Source of the DNA: Candidatus Anaerobutyricum avicola
GTDB taxonomy: Bacteria; Bacillota; Clostridia; Lachnospirales; Lachnospiraceae
Direction: 5' to 3'
Length of the DNA stretch: 64,000 nucleotides
NCBI GenBank assembly: GCA_019113845.1
Contig: DXGQ01000007.1
Span: 1-64,000 of the forward strand
Notes under the pieces: model-generated
Database searches by the model: none
Told to the model about the DNA's origin: nothing
The model's input: only the letters and a program-made list of their open reading frames with translations
In this document: in pieces, positions 44,382-51,140 of the stretch
How positions within the stretch are numbered: position 1 is the first letter of the stretch
Layout: every line of letters starts with the position of its first letter
Position numbers and translations under genes: made by a program

Positions 44382-44410
44382 GTATAAAATACCTGTATCG
44401 GCTCATACTA
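44382..44410 (+). promoter_or_regulatory. Forespore-type (sigma-G/sigma-F) promoter of spoVT
   Basis: GTATAA, a 16-base spacer and CATACTA, about 100 bases before the spoVT start. CATACTA is the consensus -10 of sigma-G promoters, and spoVT is a sigma-G gene in Bacillus subtilis. Confidence 0.65.
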
Positions 44411-44512
44411 TTTTTGGTCGAAACCACAAAAAGCAGAGCGAACCCGGGCGGTATTTTCCTTTCCAAAAGGGGCTGTACGGGTCATATAGACAACGATGGA
44501 GGTAAATGCAAG

Positions 44513-45055
44513 ATGAAAGCGACAGGGATTGTACGCAGAATAGACGATCTGGGACGAATCGTGATCCCAAAAGAGATAAGAAAAACTCTGAAGGTGAAGG
44601 AAGGGATGCCTCTGGAGATCTACACGGATCAGGAAGGCGGTATTATCTTAAAAAAGTACCTCCCTTTTTCCGAGTTTTCCTCCCTGGCTGAGGAATATGC
44701 CGAGTGCATGGTGCAGCAGACCGGCGCCTGCGCCATCATCACGGACAGGGAGAAGGTCATCGCCGCCGCGGGCGGCCTCGGAAAGATAAGGGGACAGAGT
44801 ATCAGCGAACGCCTGGAACGAATCCTGGACGACAGGGACGAACAGCTTCCGGTCTCAGAGCGGAGCCGGTTTATCCCTGTGGTGGAAGGGATGGAGGCAG
44901 GTGGAGACCAGATTTTTTCGGTGATCCGGAGCAGCGGGGAGATTCTGGGCGCCGTCTTTTTGCAGGCGAAGGAGCCGGGACGCCGCCTGGGTGAGCTGGA
45001 ACGGAAAGTCGCCGCCATCGCGGCAGAGTTTCTGGGACGGCAGGTGAATGTGTAA
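44513..45055 (+). CDS. spoVT: Stage V sporulation protein T
   Basis: Late forespore transcription regulator that modulates sigma-G-dependent genes and spore resistance and germination traits. The N-terminal AbrB-type swapped-hairpin DNA-binding domain reads MKATGIVRRIDDLGRIVIP then KEIRKTLKVKEGMPLEIYT. The C-terminal GAF-like domain spans about residues 55-175. At 180 residues it matches the Bacillus protein (178). ATG 44513 follows ATGGAGGTAAATGCAAG; an upstream in-frame ATG at 44414 is not needed. It heads the region syntenic with B. subtilis spoVT to ftsH. Confidence 0.95.
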   Translation: MKATGIVRRIDDLGRIVIPKEIRKTLKVKEGMPLEIYTDQEGGIILKKYLPFSEFSSLAEEYAECMVQQTGACAIITDREKVIAAAGGLGKIRGQSISERLERILDDRDEQLPVSERSRFIPVVEGMEAGGDQIFSVIRSSGEILGAVFLQAKEPGRRLGELERKVAAIAAEFLGRQVNV

Positions 45056-45067
45056 CTGCAAAATAAA

Positions 45068-45133
45068 ATCCGGGTACAGCGAATCATGATTGAGCAGCGC
45101 TGTTGTCAGCCTGCCTGTTCACTGTACCCGGAT
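45068..45133. terminator. Terminator between convergent spoVT and rqcP
   Basis: ATCCGGGTACAG pairs perfectly over 12 bases with CTGTACCCGGAT. On the minus strand it is followed by TTTATTTTG, so it serves mainly the rqcP side. Confidence 0.7.
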
Positions 45134-45140
45134 CGCACGA

Positions 45141-45380
45141 TCATAAATATCGAAACAGCTCTCTGGCTTCCTCTTTTTTGGCGGTGTCTTTGACGTCCAG
45201 GATCTCGGCCTTCACACTCTTGTTGCCGAACTGGATCTCAAGGATATCGCCGCTTTTTACGTTCAGGCTGGCCTTGGCGGCCTTGCCGTTTACGAGAACC
45301 CGACCGGCGTCGCAGGCCTCATTGGCTACGGTGCGCCGCTTGATCAGGCGGGAAACCTTCAAAAACTTATCCAGTCTCAT
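45141..45380 (-). CDS. rqcP: S4-domain RNA-binding protein (RqcP/YabO/HslR-type)
   Basis: A 79-residue S4 domain protein: MRLDKFLKVSRLIKRRT with the RNA-binding basic helix, then VLVNGKAAKASLNVKSGD. RqcP binds stalled 50S-tRNA complexes and works with RqcH in C-terminal alanine tailing of stuck nascent chains. The size and position next to yabP match B. subtilis yabO, although here it is on the opposite strand. GGAGGTGTATCTTTT precedes the ATG. It lies 31 bases downstream of hup and is probably co-transcribed with it. Confidence 0.9.
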   Translation of the reverse strand: MRLDKFLKVSRLIKRRTVANEACDAGRVLVNGKAAKASLNVKSGDILEIQFGNKSVKAEILDVKDTAKKEEARELFRYL

Positions 45381-45411
45381 AAAAGATACACCTCCGTGGC
45401 AAAGGAGTGTA

Positions 45412-45687
45412 TTAGTTGTTCACTTTCTCCTTTAATGCCTTCATAGCTTTGAACTTCGGAGACTTGGAAGCAGGGATGGTGATGGTCTCTTTGGTTCTCG
45501 GGTTGATACCCTCACGTTCTGCGCGCTCTGCAACTTCAAATGTGCCAAAGCCTGCCAGCTGAACCTTTTCACCCTTGCTCAGCTCATCTCCAACTACATC
45601 AATGAATGCCTTTAAAGCGTTATCAGCGTCTTTTTTGGTCAGTTCTGTTCTCTCGGCGATTGCTGCAACTAATTCTGTTTTATTCAT
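45412..45687 (-). CDS. hup: HU-family DNA-binding protein
   Basis: Histone-like nucleoid protein of 91 residues. It begins MNKTELVAAIAERTELTKKD, contains the GFGTFEV turn and has the DNA-minor-groove arm around RAEREGINPRTKETITIPAS with the conserved Pro. Abundant, non-specific DNA bending protein. AGGAGGATGAATC precedes the ATG, and a perfect vegetative promoter lies 60-90 bases upstream. Codon use is biased towards preferred codons, consistent with high expression. Confidence 0.97.
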   Translation of the reverse strand: MNKTELVAAIAERTELTKKDADNALKAFIDVVGDELSKGEKVQLAGFGTFEVAERAEREGINPRTKETITIPASKSPKFKAMKALKEKVNN

Positions 45688-45744
45688 GATTCATCCTCCT
45701 GATATTCAGTCGTAAAATCCGTATAGACTCTATTTACTTCCATA

Positions 45745-45773
45745 GTTATAACGGTTTCCGCTTTATTTGTCAA
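45745..45773 (-). promoter_or_regulatory. Promoter of hup-rqcP
   Basis: On the minus strand TTGACA, a 17-base spacer and TATAAC, a near-consensus vegetative promoter. Confidence 0.85.
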
Positions 45774-45963
45774 GGAGATATCCGTAAAACTTTTTCCATG
45801 GCTCTGAGAAAGCGAAAAAGAGCGGATCTGCCTTCCCCGACGGCGGACGGACGGGAAATTTGGAGCCGGTATGCATGTCACTCCCGGGGCCGGCATAAGT
45901 ATGAAATAAATCTTAAAAGCGGGGGCGGACATGGCAATGAAGTTTCAGGAAAACGGAGGCTAC

Positions 45964-46245
45964 ATGGAAGAGCGTATTATGAAGAATCACAAGATATCGC
46001 TGTTTAATCGGAGCAGCGGTATCATCAGCGGGGTGAAGGAGGTTATTTCCTTTGACCTGAATGAGATCCTTCTGGATACGGAGCAGGGGATCCTTGCCAT
46101 CCATGGAGACGGCCTGCATGTGACCAGACTGACGGTGGAAAAGGGAGAGGTGGAGATCGAGGGGCTTGTGGACAGCTTTCTTTACTCGGACAGTGGCCCG
46201 GGCAGAGGCGAGAAGGGAGGGATCATGCGGAGACTGTTCCGCTGA
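45964..46245 (+). CDS. yabP: Sporulation protein YabP
   Basis: A 93-residue beta-rich protein matching the YabP/YqfC sporulation family. KNHKISLFNRSSGIISGVKE is followed by SFDLNEILLDTEQGILAIHG. In B. subtilis YabP is made in the mother cell and is needed, with YabQ, for cortex formation. ATG 45964 follows AACGGAGGCTAC, which is why it is preferred over the ATG at 45931. The stop is one base before the yabQ start, indicating one transcript. No clear sigma-E promoter was recognised upstream. Confidence 0.9.
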   Translation: MEERIMKNHKISLFNRSSGIISGVKEVISFDLNEILLDTEQGILAIHGDGLHVTRLTVEKGEVEIEGLVDSFLYSDSGPGRGEKGGIMRRLFR

Positions 46246-46246
46246 T

Positions 46247-46681
46247 ATGGCAGAGATCATCACACAACAGGCAGAGTTGTTTTTTATCAGCGCCCTTTAC
46301 GGTGTTCTCCTTGGAATATGGTATGATTTTTTCCGCGCCATCCGAAAGAAAATATCCCACAAAAACCGGACGGTGCATCTGGAGGACATCATTTTCTGTA
46401 TCAGCGCGGCAGCCGGACTGTTTCTCCTGTTTCAGATCTACAACCAGGGAAGCGTCCGCTTCTATGTCCTTTTCGGACTGGCTGCCGGGGCGGCGCTCTA
46501 CTTTTTCGGTCTGGGGATCCCGGTGGAAAAGGCGATGGAGTTCTTCGTGGGGGCGGTCGTCCGCCTGCTGCGAACGGCGGTATCTTTCTTATTATTTCCG
46601 GCGAAAATAATTGTGAATTCTCTTTTAAAGACGTTGAAAAAAATAAAGAGAACCGTTAAAATAGTGAGAAGCAGAAAATAA
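46247..46681 (+). CDS. yabQ: Spore cortex biosynthesis protein YabQ
   Basis: Membrane protein of 144 residues with about four hydrophobic helices. The N-terminus reads QQAELFFISALYGVLLGIWYDFFRAIRKKI and EDIIFCISAA follows near residue 45, both typical of YabQ. It is required in the mother-cell membranes for spore cortex synthesis in B. subtilis. The ATG lies one base after the yabP stop; a GGGAGGGATC site at about 46217 could support re-initiation. The C-terminus is basic and cytoplasmic. Confidence 0.9.
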   Translation: MAEIITQQAELFFISALYGVLLGIWYDFFRAIRKKISHKNRTVHLEDIIFCISAAAGLFLLFQIYNQGSVRFYVLFGLAAGAALYFFGLGIPVEKAMEFFVGAVVRLLRTAVSFLLFPAKIIVNSLLKTLKKIKRTVKIVRSRK

Positions 46682-46722
46682 CAGCCCGACATGCCGGGCG
46701 GGAAGTACAGACAGGTGAGCGC

Positions 46723-47214
46723 ATGAAGCAGAAAAAGAGAAAAAACAGCAAACAGTTTAATGAGAGATTCCGGAAGCGCTTTTTTACGAAGAAGTCCGTG
46801 CTGGTGCTGATGTGCGCCGTGGTCATTCTGGTCGCCATCGCTTTCGGTTGCCAGAGTCAGCGGCGGCGGGCGGCCGTTCTGGAGGAGACCGTCGATGAGC
46901 TGAACACGGAGATCAAGGAGATCAAGGAGACCAACAAGAGTCTGGAAGAGGAGCGGACCAACATGGATTCTCCGGAGTTTAAGGAGAAGATGGCCAGAGA
47001 GCGTCTGGGCATGATCGACGAAGACGAGTATTCCCTCCAACAGTCGGAAAACGGCGATGCCGAAGAGACGACCGGAGCGGCGCCGCAGGAGACAACCGGG
47101 GACACTGCGGAAAGTTCTTCGGAGGGAGATGCCGGAGAAAGTACAGAAAGTCCGGAAGAAGACGCCGGAGAAGACGCAGAGGGCTCAGAAGAAGATGCCG
47201 GAGATCAGCCATGA
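46723..47214 (+). CDS. DivIC/FtsB-like septum formation initiator with an acidic tail
   Basis: Bitopic cell-division protein. It has a basic N-terminus, one membrane helix (about residues 26-44, VLVLMCAVVILVAIAFG) and a coiled coil LEETVDELNTEIKEIKE extending to about residue 85. The conserved ARERLGMIDEDEY motif follows, as in DivIC. In the divisome it partners FtsL and the FtsW/FtsI synthase. Unusual here is a C-terminal tail of about 55 residues made almost entirely of Glu, Asp, Gly, Ala, Thr and Ser, located outside the membrane. Position after yabQ is as in B. subtilis divIC. Confidence 0.88.
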   Translation: MKQKKRKNSKQFNERFRKRFFTKKSVLVLMCAVVILVAIAFGCQSQRRRAAVLEETVDELNTEIKEIKETNKSLEEERTNMDSPEFKEKMARERLGMIDEDEYSLQQSENGDAEETTGAAPQETTGDTAESSSEGDAGESTESPEEDAGEDAEGSEEDAGDQP

Positions 47215-47316
47215 CATTTCGGAAGAGTGAAAGTTCTTACAAAAGGAAACTTTCGGCGTTGCTTTTTACGTTTTCAGGCGCATGGCCAAACTGTTATAAA
47301 AAAGTGAAAAAAACAG

Positions 47317-47346
47317 TTGACACCGCATCGGTTTTTGTGGTATGAT
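47317..47346 (+). promoter_or_regulatory. tRNA-Met promoter
   Basis: TTGACA, an 18-base spacer and TATGAT, 17 bases before the mature tRNA. Confidence 0.8.
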
Positions 47347-47362
47347 ATCGCTCGTTGAGTGC

Positions 47363-47436
47363 GGCGGGATAGCTCAGTTGGCTAGAGCACACGGTTCATA
47401 CCCGTGGTGTCGCTGGTTCAAATCCAGTTCCCGCTA
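47363..47436 (+). tRNA. tRNA-Met (anticodon CAT)
   Basis: A 74-nt cloverleaf: acceptor GGCGGGA with TCCCGCT (G-U first pair), D-arm GCTCAGTTGGCTAGAGC, anticodon arm CACGG-TTCATAC-CCGTG and T-arm GCTGG-TTCAAAT-CCAGT. The CCA end is not encoded. The normal acceptor pairing with a G-U first pair and the anticodon stem favour the elongator form over the initiator. A tRNA-Met also lies just upstream of spoIIE in B. subtilis, so this is a conserved neighbourhood. Confidence 0.95.
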
Positions 47437-47445
47437 CTATTTATC

Positions 47446-47470
47446 CGAAGGTCCGAAAGGGCCTTTTTTC
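47446..47470 (+). terminator. tRNA-Met terminator
   Basis: AAGGTCC, GAAA loop, GGGCCTT and a long T-run. Confidence 0.85.
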
Positions 47471-47521
47471 TTTTTGTACGGCAAGGCAGATCAGCAGAAG
47501 ATTCTGCATTTCTGAAAGAGC

Positions 47522-47564
47522 ATGACAGCTTTTGACAAACGAATTTCCCCCGTCTCTATATAAT
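47522..47564 (+). promoter_or_regulatory. Spo0A-type promoter of spoIIE (21-base spacing)
   Basis: TTGACA (47532-47537) and a perfect TATAAT (47559-47564) are 21 bases apart instead of 17. On the opposite strand two Spo0A-box-like heptamers, TGTCAAA (one mismatch to TGTCGAA) and TGTCATG, are spaced 10 bases apart and overlap the -35 region. The B. subtilis spoIIE and spoIIG promoters have the same over-long spacing (21-22 bases) and are activated by phosphorylated Spo0A, so this architecture appears conserved. Confidence 0.75.
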
Positions 47565-47589
47565 AGCAGAGAAGATGTGGGGGTGGATT

Positions 47590-49002
47590 ATGAAAGAGAA
47601 GAAAACAGCGCTCTCCCCGGAAGGTGAGGTACTGGACCGCCTGCGGATGTTCGAGGAATCGTTGCGGGAACTCCTGCGGCTTTCCGAGTCCGGAAGCGGC
47701 AGCCGGCCGGTATTATCCCGGAGGGGGACGGAATACATATATACGACATTGACGGAGGATGTCTGCCGGCGATGCCCCAAATACAGAGAATGTTTTGGTG
47801 TAAATAAAGAAAAAACGTTTCGTGAGATCGCGGCGATCCTGGAGCAGGCGTCAAAGGAAAACCGGGTGGACGGCCGGATGGCGTCCGGGATATTTCGGAA
47901 ACAGTGTGTCTATTTTCAGCCCTTTATGGAGGAAATGATGTGGCTGTTCCGGATGCTCTATCAGAACCATTGCTGGGAACGGCAGCTCGGCGGACTCCGG
48001 CAGGTAATGAAAAAACAGCTGGTATCCCAGTACATGCTCATGCAGGAGTGCAGACGCCTTCTGTCCGACGGGACGGAGGTGACGGGGCTGAAAAAGCGCC
48101 GGCTCACACTTTCGCTTCTTCGCCGTGGTTTCCGGCTGCTTTCCGCCCGGGAATATACAGATGAGGCAGGGATTTTTACCGTCACTCTCTCCCTGCGGCC
48201 CGTCGCCGGTTCGAGGAAGGTGACCGGTGTGCTGCGGGCGCTTGCCGGTGTTTACGGCAGAGCCTTTCGCTGTGCGGATGGAGATACCTGGGTGCGTTCC
48301 GGCGGAAGCCGGATTTCTTTTGTGGAGGAGGGCGGCTTTCAGGTAAGCTTCGGTGTGAGCCGCCGCAGCAAGAAAGGGGAGACGGTCTGCGGCGATACCT
48401 TTTCTTTTACAAATTATAATAAGAAGAAGGCGGTGATGCTGCTCTCCGACGGTATGGGTGTCGGGGAGAGTGCCGGCAGAGACAGCAGACAACTGATCGA
48501 GGCGTTTGAGACGATGCTGGAAGCGGGGATTCATGAGGAATACGCGCTGGAGATCCTTCACGATGTTCTCCTCGGCAGGGAGAAGGCGGAGTACGCCACG
48601 CTGGACGCCGCGGTCATTTCTCTGCAGACAGGGACGCTCCGGCTTTTGAAAGCGGGAGGGACGGCGACCTTTATTCGGCACAGACAGTCGGTGGAGCGCA
48701 TTCTTCCCTCCGGGCTGCCGCCGGGCTGTCTGACGGAACAGCGATTTGATATTCACAGCAAAAAGCTGTATGATGGGGACATGGTGATCATGCTCTCCGA
48801 CGGGATGCTGAATTTTGAGACGACGGCGGGCAGACCTTCCATGGAGGAGATTTTGCTCGGCATCCGGCCGGGAAGCGCGCAGCGGTTCGCGGAAGAACTC
48901 ATGAAGGCGGCGCCGGAAGAGGATCATGACGACGACAGGACCGTGCTGGTAGCTGTTGTCCGGGATTTTTACCGTCCGGGAAATCGATCCCCTGTGCAAT
49001 AA
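47590..49002 (+). CDS. spoIIE: SpoIIE-type serine phosphatase lacking the membrane domain
   Basis: PP2C-family phosphatase. The B. subtilis protein dephosphorylates SpoIIAA, releasing sigma-F in the forespore. The C-terminal phosphatase domain (about residues 260-465) shows MLLSDGMGVGESAG, TLDAAVISL, MLSDGMLNF and DDDRTVLVAV. The preceding region has the SpoIIE-type Cys cluster CRRCPKYRECF near residue 60. The total is about 470 residues against roughly 830 in B. subtilis; the ten-helix N-terminal membrane part is absent and no hydrophobic helix is seen. Upstream DNA holds a promoter and the tRNA terminator, so the gene is not simply truncated at its 5' end. Synteny (tRNA-Met before, tilS after) supports orthology. 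ATG 47590 follows GGGGGTGG. Confidence 0.85.
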   Translation: MKEKKTALSPEGEVLDRLRMFEESLRELLRLSESGSGSRPVLSRRGTEYIYTTLTEDVCRRCPKYRECFGVNKEKTFREIAAILEQASKENRVDGRMASGIFRKQCVYFQPFMEEMMWLFRMLYQNHCWERQLGGLRQVMKKQLVSQYMLMQECRRLLSDGTEVTGLKKRRLTLSLLRRGFRLLSAREYTDEAGIFTVTLSLRPVAGSRKVTGVLRALAGVYGRAFRCADGDTWVRSGGSRISFVEEGGFQVSFGVSRRSKKGETVCGDTFSFTNYNKKKAVMLLSDGMGVGESAGRDSRQLIEAFETMLEAGIHEEYALEILHDVLLGREKAEYATLDAAVISLQTGTLRLLKAGGTATFIRHRQSVERILPSGLPPGCLTEQRFDIHSKKLYDGDMVIMLSDGMLNFETTAGRPSMEEILLGIRPGSAQRFAEELMKAAPEEDHDDDRTVLVAVVRDFYRPGNRSPVQ

Positions 49003-49118
49003 AAAATGTTCTGCGAAGTCATACGGAGCGGATGGGAAGATGGCTTTTTGTCAGAATGGTACAGAAGATCAGGTTACAGATAGCCTGCAAATCAAAAGAA
49101 AGGACGACAAATCCGGTC

Positions 49119-51140
49119 ATGTGGGAAAAAATCGACAGCTTCGTCAGAGAAAACGATATGCTCGCGGACGGCGACGCGATTCTCGTTGGTCTGTCCGGCG
49201 GCGCGGACTCCGTGCTTTTGCTGCGGTATCTTCTGGCGGCGCGGGAAAAAATGCAGATCAGGCTGTTTGCCCTGCATATCAATCATCTGCTCCGCGGAGA
49301 GGAAGCGGAGAGGGACGAAGCCTTTGCCGGGGAGCTCTGCGCGAAATGGCAGGTTCCTTTTGCGGCGGTGAAAAAAGAGGTGGCGGCGGAAGCGAAACGC
49401 AGGCACTGCTCGCTGGAGGAAGCGGGGAGGCTTGTTCGCTACGACTGTTTTGCCACGTTTGCTGAGAAGTGGAACTGCAACAAGATCGCGGTGGCTCATC
49501 ATAAAAATGATCTGGCGGAGACGGTCTTATTCCGGATGGCGAGGGGGACCGGGATACGGGGGCTTTCCGGCATCCGCCCGGTCAACGGTGCGCTCATCCG
49601 TCCTCTGCTCTGTCTGGAAAAAGAAGAGATCGTCCGGATGCTGCAGGCGCTCGGACAATCATATGAGGAGGACAGCAGCAACCGGGATGACAGCTACAGT
49701 AGAAACTATATCCGCCTGCGCCTGCTTCCGGACCTGCAGGCGGTCAATGCCCGGGCCGTGGAGCATTTGGGACAGTTGTCCGGACAGGCAGCGGAGCTTA
49801 TGGATTATCTGGAGCCGGTGTTTGAGAAAATATACGGACAGACGGTGGTCTGCCTGGAGGACGCCCTGCTGCTGCCAAAAGAGGCTGCGGCGCGGCTGCA
49901 CCCGGTTGAGAGGAAGGAAACGGCCCGCCGGATGCTCGCGCAGATGGCGGGCAGTCAGAGAGATATCACGGCGCTGCACGTGGAGCAGCTGTTGAGCCTC
50001 CTTGACAAAAAGGCGGGAAAGTACCGGGAGTTGCCGTGTGGTCTGACAGCAGAGCGGACAGAAAAGGGCGTTCTCCTCATGCGAAGGGAAGCCTGGAAGA
50101 AAAGACAGCGGCAAAGCGCGCGGGCAGAAGAATCGGCAGTCCGGTGGGTAGATATGGAAAGACTGGAGCGAACCGGAAGTCAGGAGATCCTGCTGCCGGG
50201 GACCGGACACATTTCCTTTCAGATCAGACCGTTTCAGGGCGGTTATATCGAAAAAAATGATTGTGTGAAATACTTTGATTATGATAAAATAAAAAGTACT
50301 CTTTGTTTAAGAAGCCGGAAAGCCGGCGATTATTTTGTTGTAGACAAAGAGGGACGCCACAAAACCCTGCGGCGCTATTTTATTGATGAAAAGGTTCCCG
50401 CGGGGGAACGGGATACAAAGATTCTTCTGGCGGAAGGGTCCCACATACTCTGGGTGACCGGCGGGAGGATCAGCGAGGCGTACAGGGTGGAGCCGGACAC
50501 CAGGAGGGTTCTGGTCGTCCGGACAGAGAAACATTGCAGAAAGAGAAATGGAGGAAAAACAATGGCCGATAAAATCAGCGTGCTCATACCGGAGGAGAAA
50601 GTGATCGATAAGATTAAGGAACTGGGTGAGCGGATCAGCACAGATTATGCAGGAAAAGAAGTACATCTGATCTGTATCTTAAAGGGAGGCGTGTTCTTTG
50701 CCTGTGAGCTGGCAAAACATATCACCGTTCCGGTTTCTCTGGACTTTATGCAGGTGTCCAGCTATGGCAATGCCACCAGCAGTTCAGGGATCGTCCGCAT
50801 CAAAAAGGATCTGGATGATTCCATGGAAGGAAAAGAGGTCATCATTGTGGAGGACATCATTGACTCCGGGCGCACACTGCATTATCTGATCCCTGTGTTA
50901 AAACAGAGGAATCCGGAGAGCATTCGGCTCTGCGCGCTTCTCAATAAGCCGGACCGCCGCGAGGTGGATGTGCAGATCGATTATCTGGGTTTTGATATTC
51001 CGGATGAGTTTGTGGTGGGCTACGGTCTTGATTATGCGCAGAAATACAGAAATCTTCCATTTATCGGAATTGTAGAACCGGATGTCTCCGGAGAGGAAGC
51101 GGAGGCAGAACCGGAGAGGAAAGGAGAAATCGTTGGGTAA
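49119..51140 (+). CDS. tilS-hpt: tRNA(Ile)-lysidine synthase fused in frame to hypoxanthine phosphoribosyltransferase
   Basis: The first 480 residues are TilS, which converts the wobble C of tRNA-Ile(CAU) to lysidine using ATP and lysine. The PP-loop is VGLSGGADSVLLL near residue 30, with HHKNDLAETVLFR near residue 130 and C-terminal TilS domains to about residue 470. No stop codon separates this from an HPRT domain starting MADKISVLIP, which has the PRPP motif EVIIVEDIIDSGRTL and salvages hypoxanthine and guanine. Such a fusion is known in Listeria monocytogenes, whereas B. subtilis has separate genes. A ribosome-binding site inside the fused frame (ATGGAGGAAAAACA before 50562) means free HPRT can also be made. 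The TilS start is uncertain, because the site upstream of 49119 is weak. Confidence 0.8.
   Translation: MWEKIDSFVRENDMLADGDAILVGLSGGADSVLLLRYLLAAREKMQIRLFALHINHLLRGEEAERDEAFAGELCAKWQVPFAAVKKEVAAEAKRRHCSLEEAGRLVRYDCFATFAEKWNCNKIAVAHHKNDLAETVLFRMARGTGIRGLSGIRPVNGALIRPLLCLEKEEIVRMLQALGQSYEEDSSNRDDSYSRNYIRLRLLPDLQAVNARAVEHLGQLSGQAAELMDYLEPVFEKIYGQTVVCLEDALLLPKEAAARLHPVERKETARRMLAQMAGSQRDITALHVEQLLSLLDKKAGKYRELPCGLTAERTEKGVLLMRREAWKKRQRQSARAEESAVRWVDMERLERTGSQEILLPGTGHISFQIRPFQGGYIEKNDCVKYFDYDKIKSTLCLRSRKAGDYFVVDKEGRHKTLRRYFIDEKVPAGERDTKILLAEGSHILWVTGGRISEAYRVEPDTRRVLVVRTEKHCRKRNGGKTMADKISVLIPEEKVIDKIKELGERISTDYAGKEVHLICILKGGVFFACELAKHITVPVSLDFMQVSSYGNATSSSGIVRIKKDLDDSMEGKEVIIVEDIIDSGRTLHYLIPVLKQRNPESIRLCALLNKPDRREVDVQIDYLGFDIPDEFVVGYGLDYAQKYRNLPFIGIVEPDVSGEEAEAEPERKGEIVG
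50562..51140 (+). CDS. hpt: Hypoxanthine phosphoribosyltransferase (internal start within the tilS frame)
   Basis: HPRT reading started from ATG 50562, giving 192 residues. AAATGGAGGAAAAACA is a strong ribosome-binding site at ideal distance, so independent translation is likely even though the frame is open from tilS. Features are VHLICILKGGVFFACELAKHI (pyrophosphate loop), SSYGNATSSSG, the PRPP-binding VEDIIDSGRTL and the C-terminal DFVVGYGLDYAQ-type segment seen here as EFVVGYGLDYAQKYRNLP. An acidic/basic 20-residue tail extends beyond the usual end and overlaps the ftsH start. In B. subtilis the TilS-HprT pair also influences ftsH expression. Confidence 0.8.
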   Translation: MADKISVLIPEEKVIDKIKELGERISTDYAGKEVHLICILKGGVFFACELAKHITVPVSLDFMQVSSYGNATSSSGIVRIKKDLDDSMEGKEVIIVEDIIDSGRTLHYLIPVLKQRNPESIRLCALLNKPDRREVDVQIDYLGFDIPDEFVVGYGLDYAQKYRNLPFIGIVEPDVSGEEAEAEPERKGEIVG

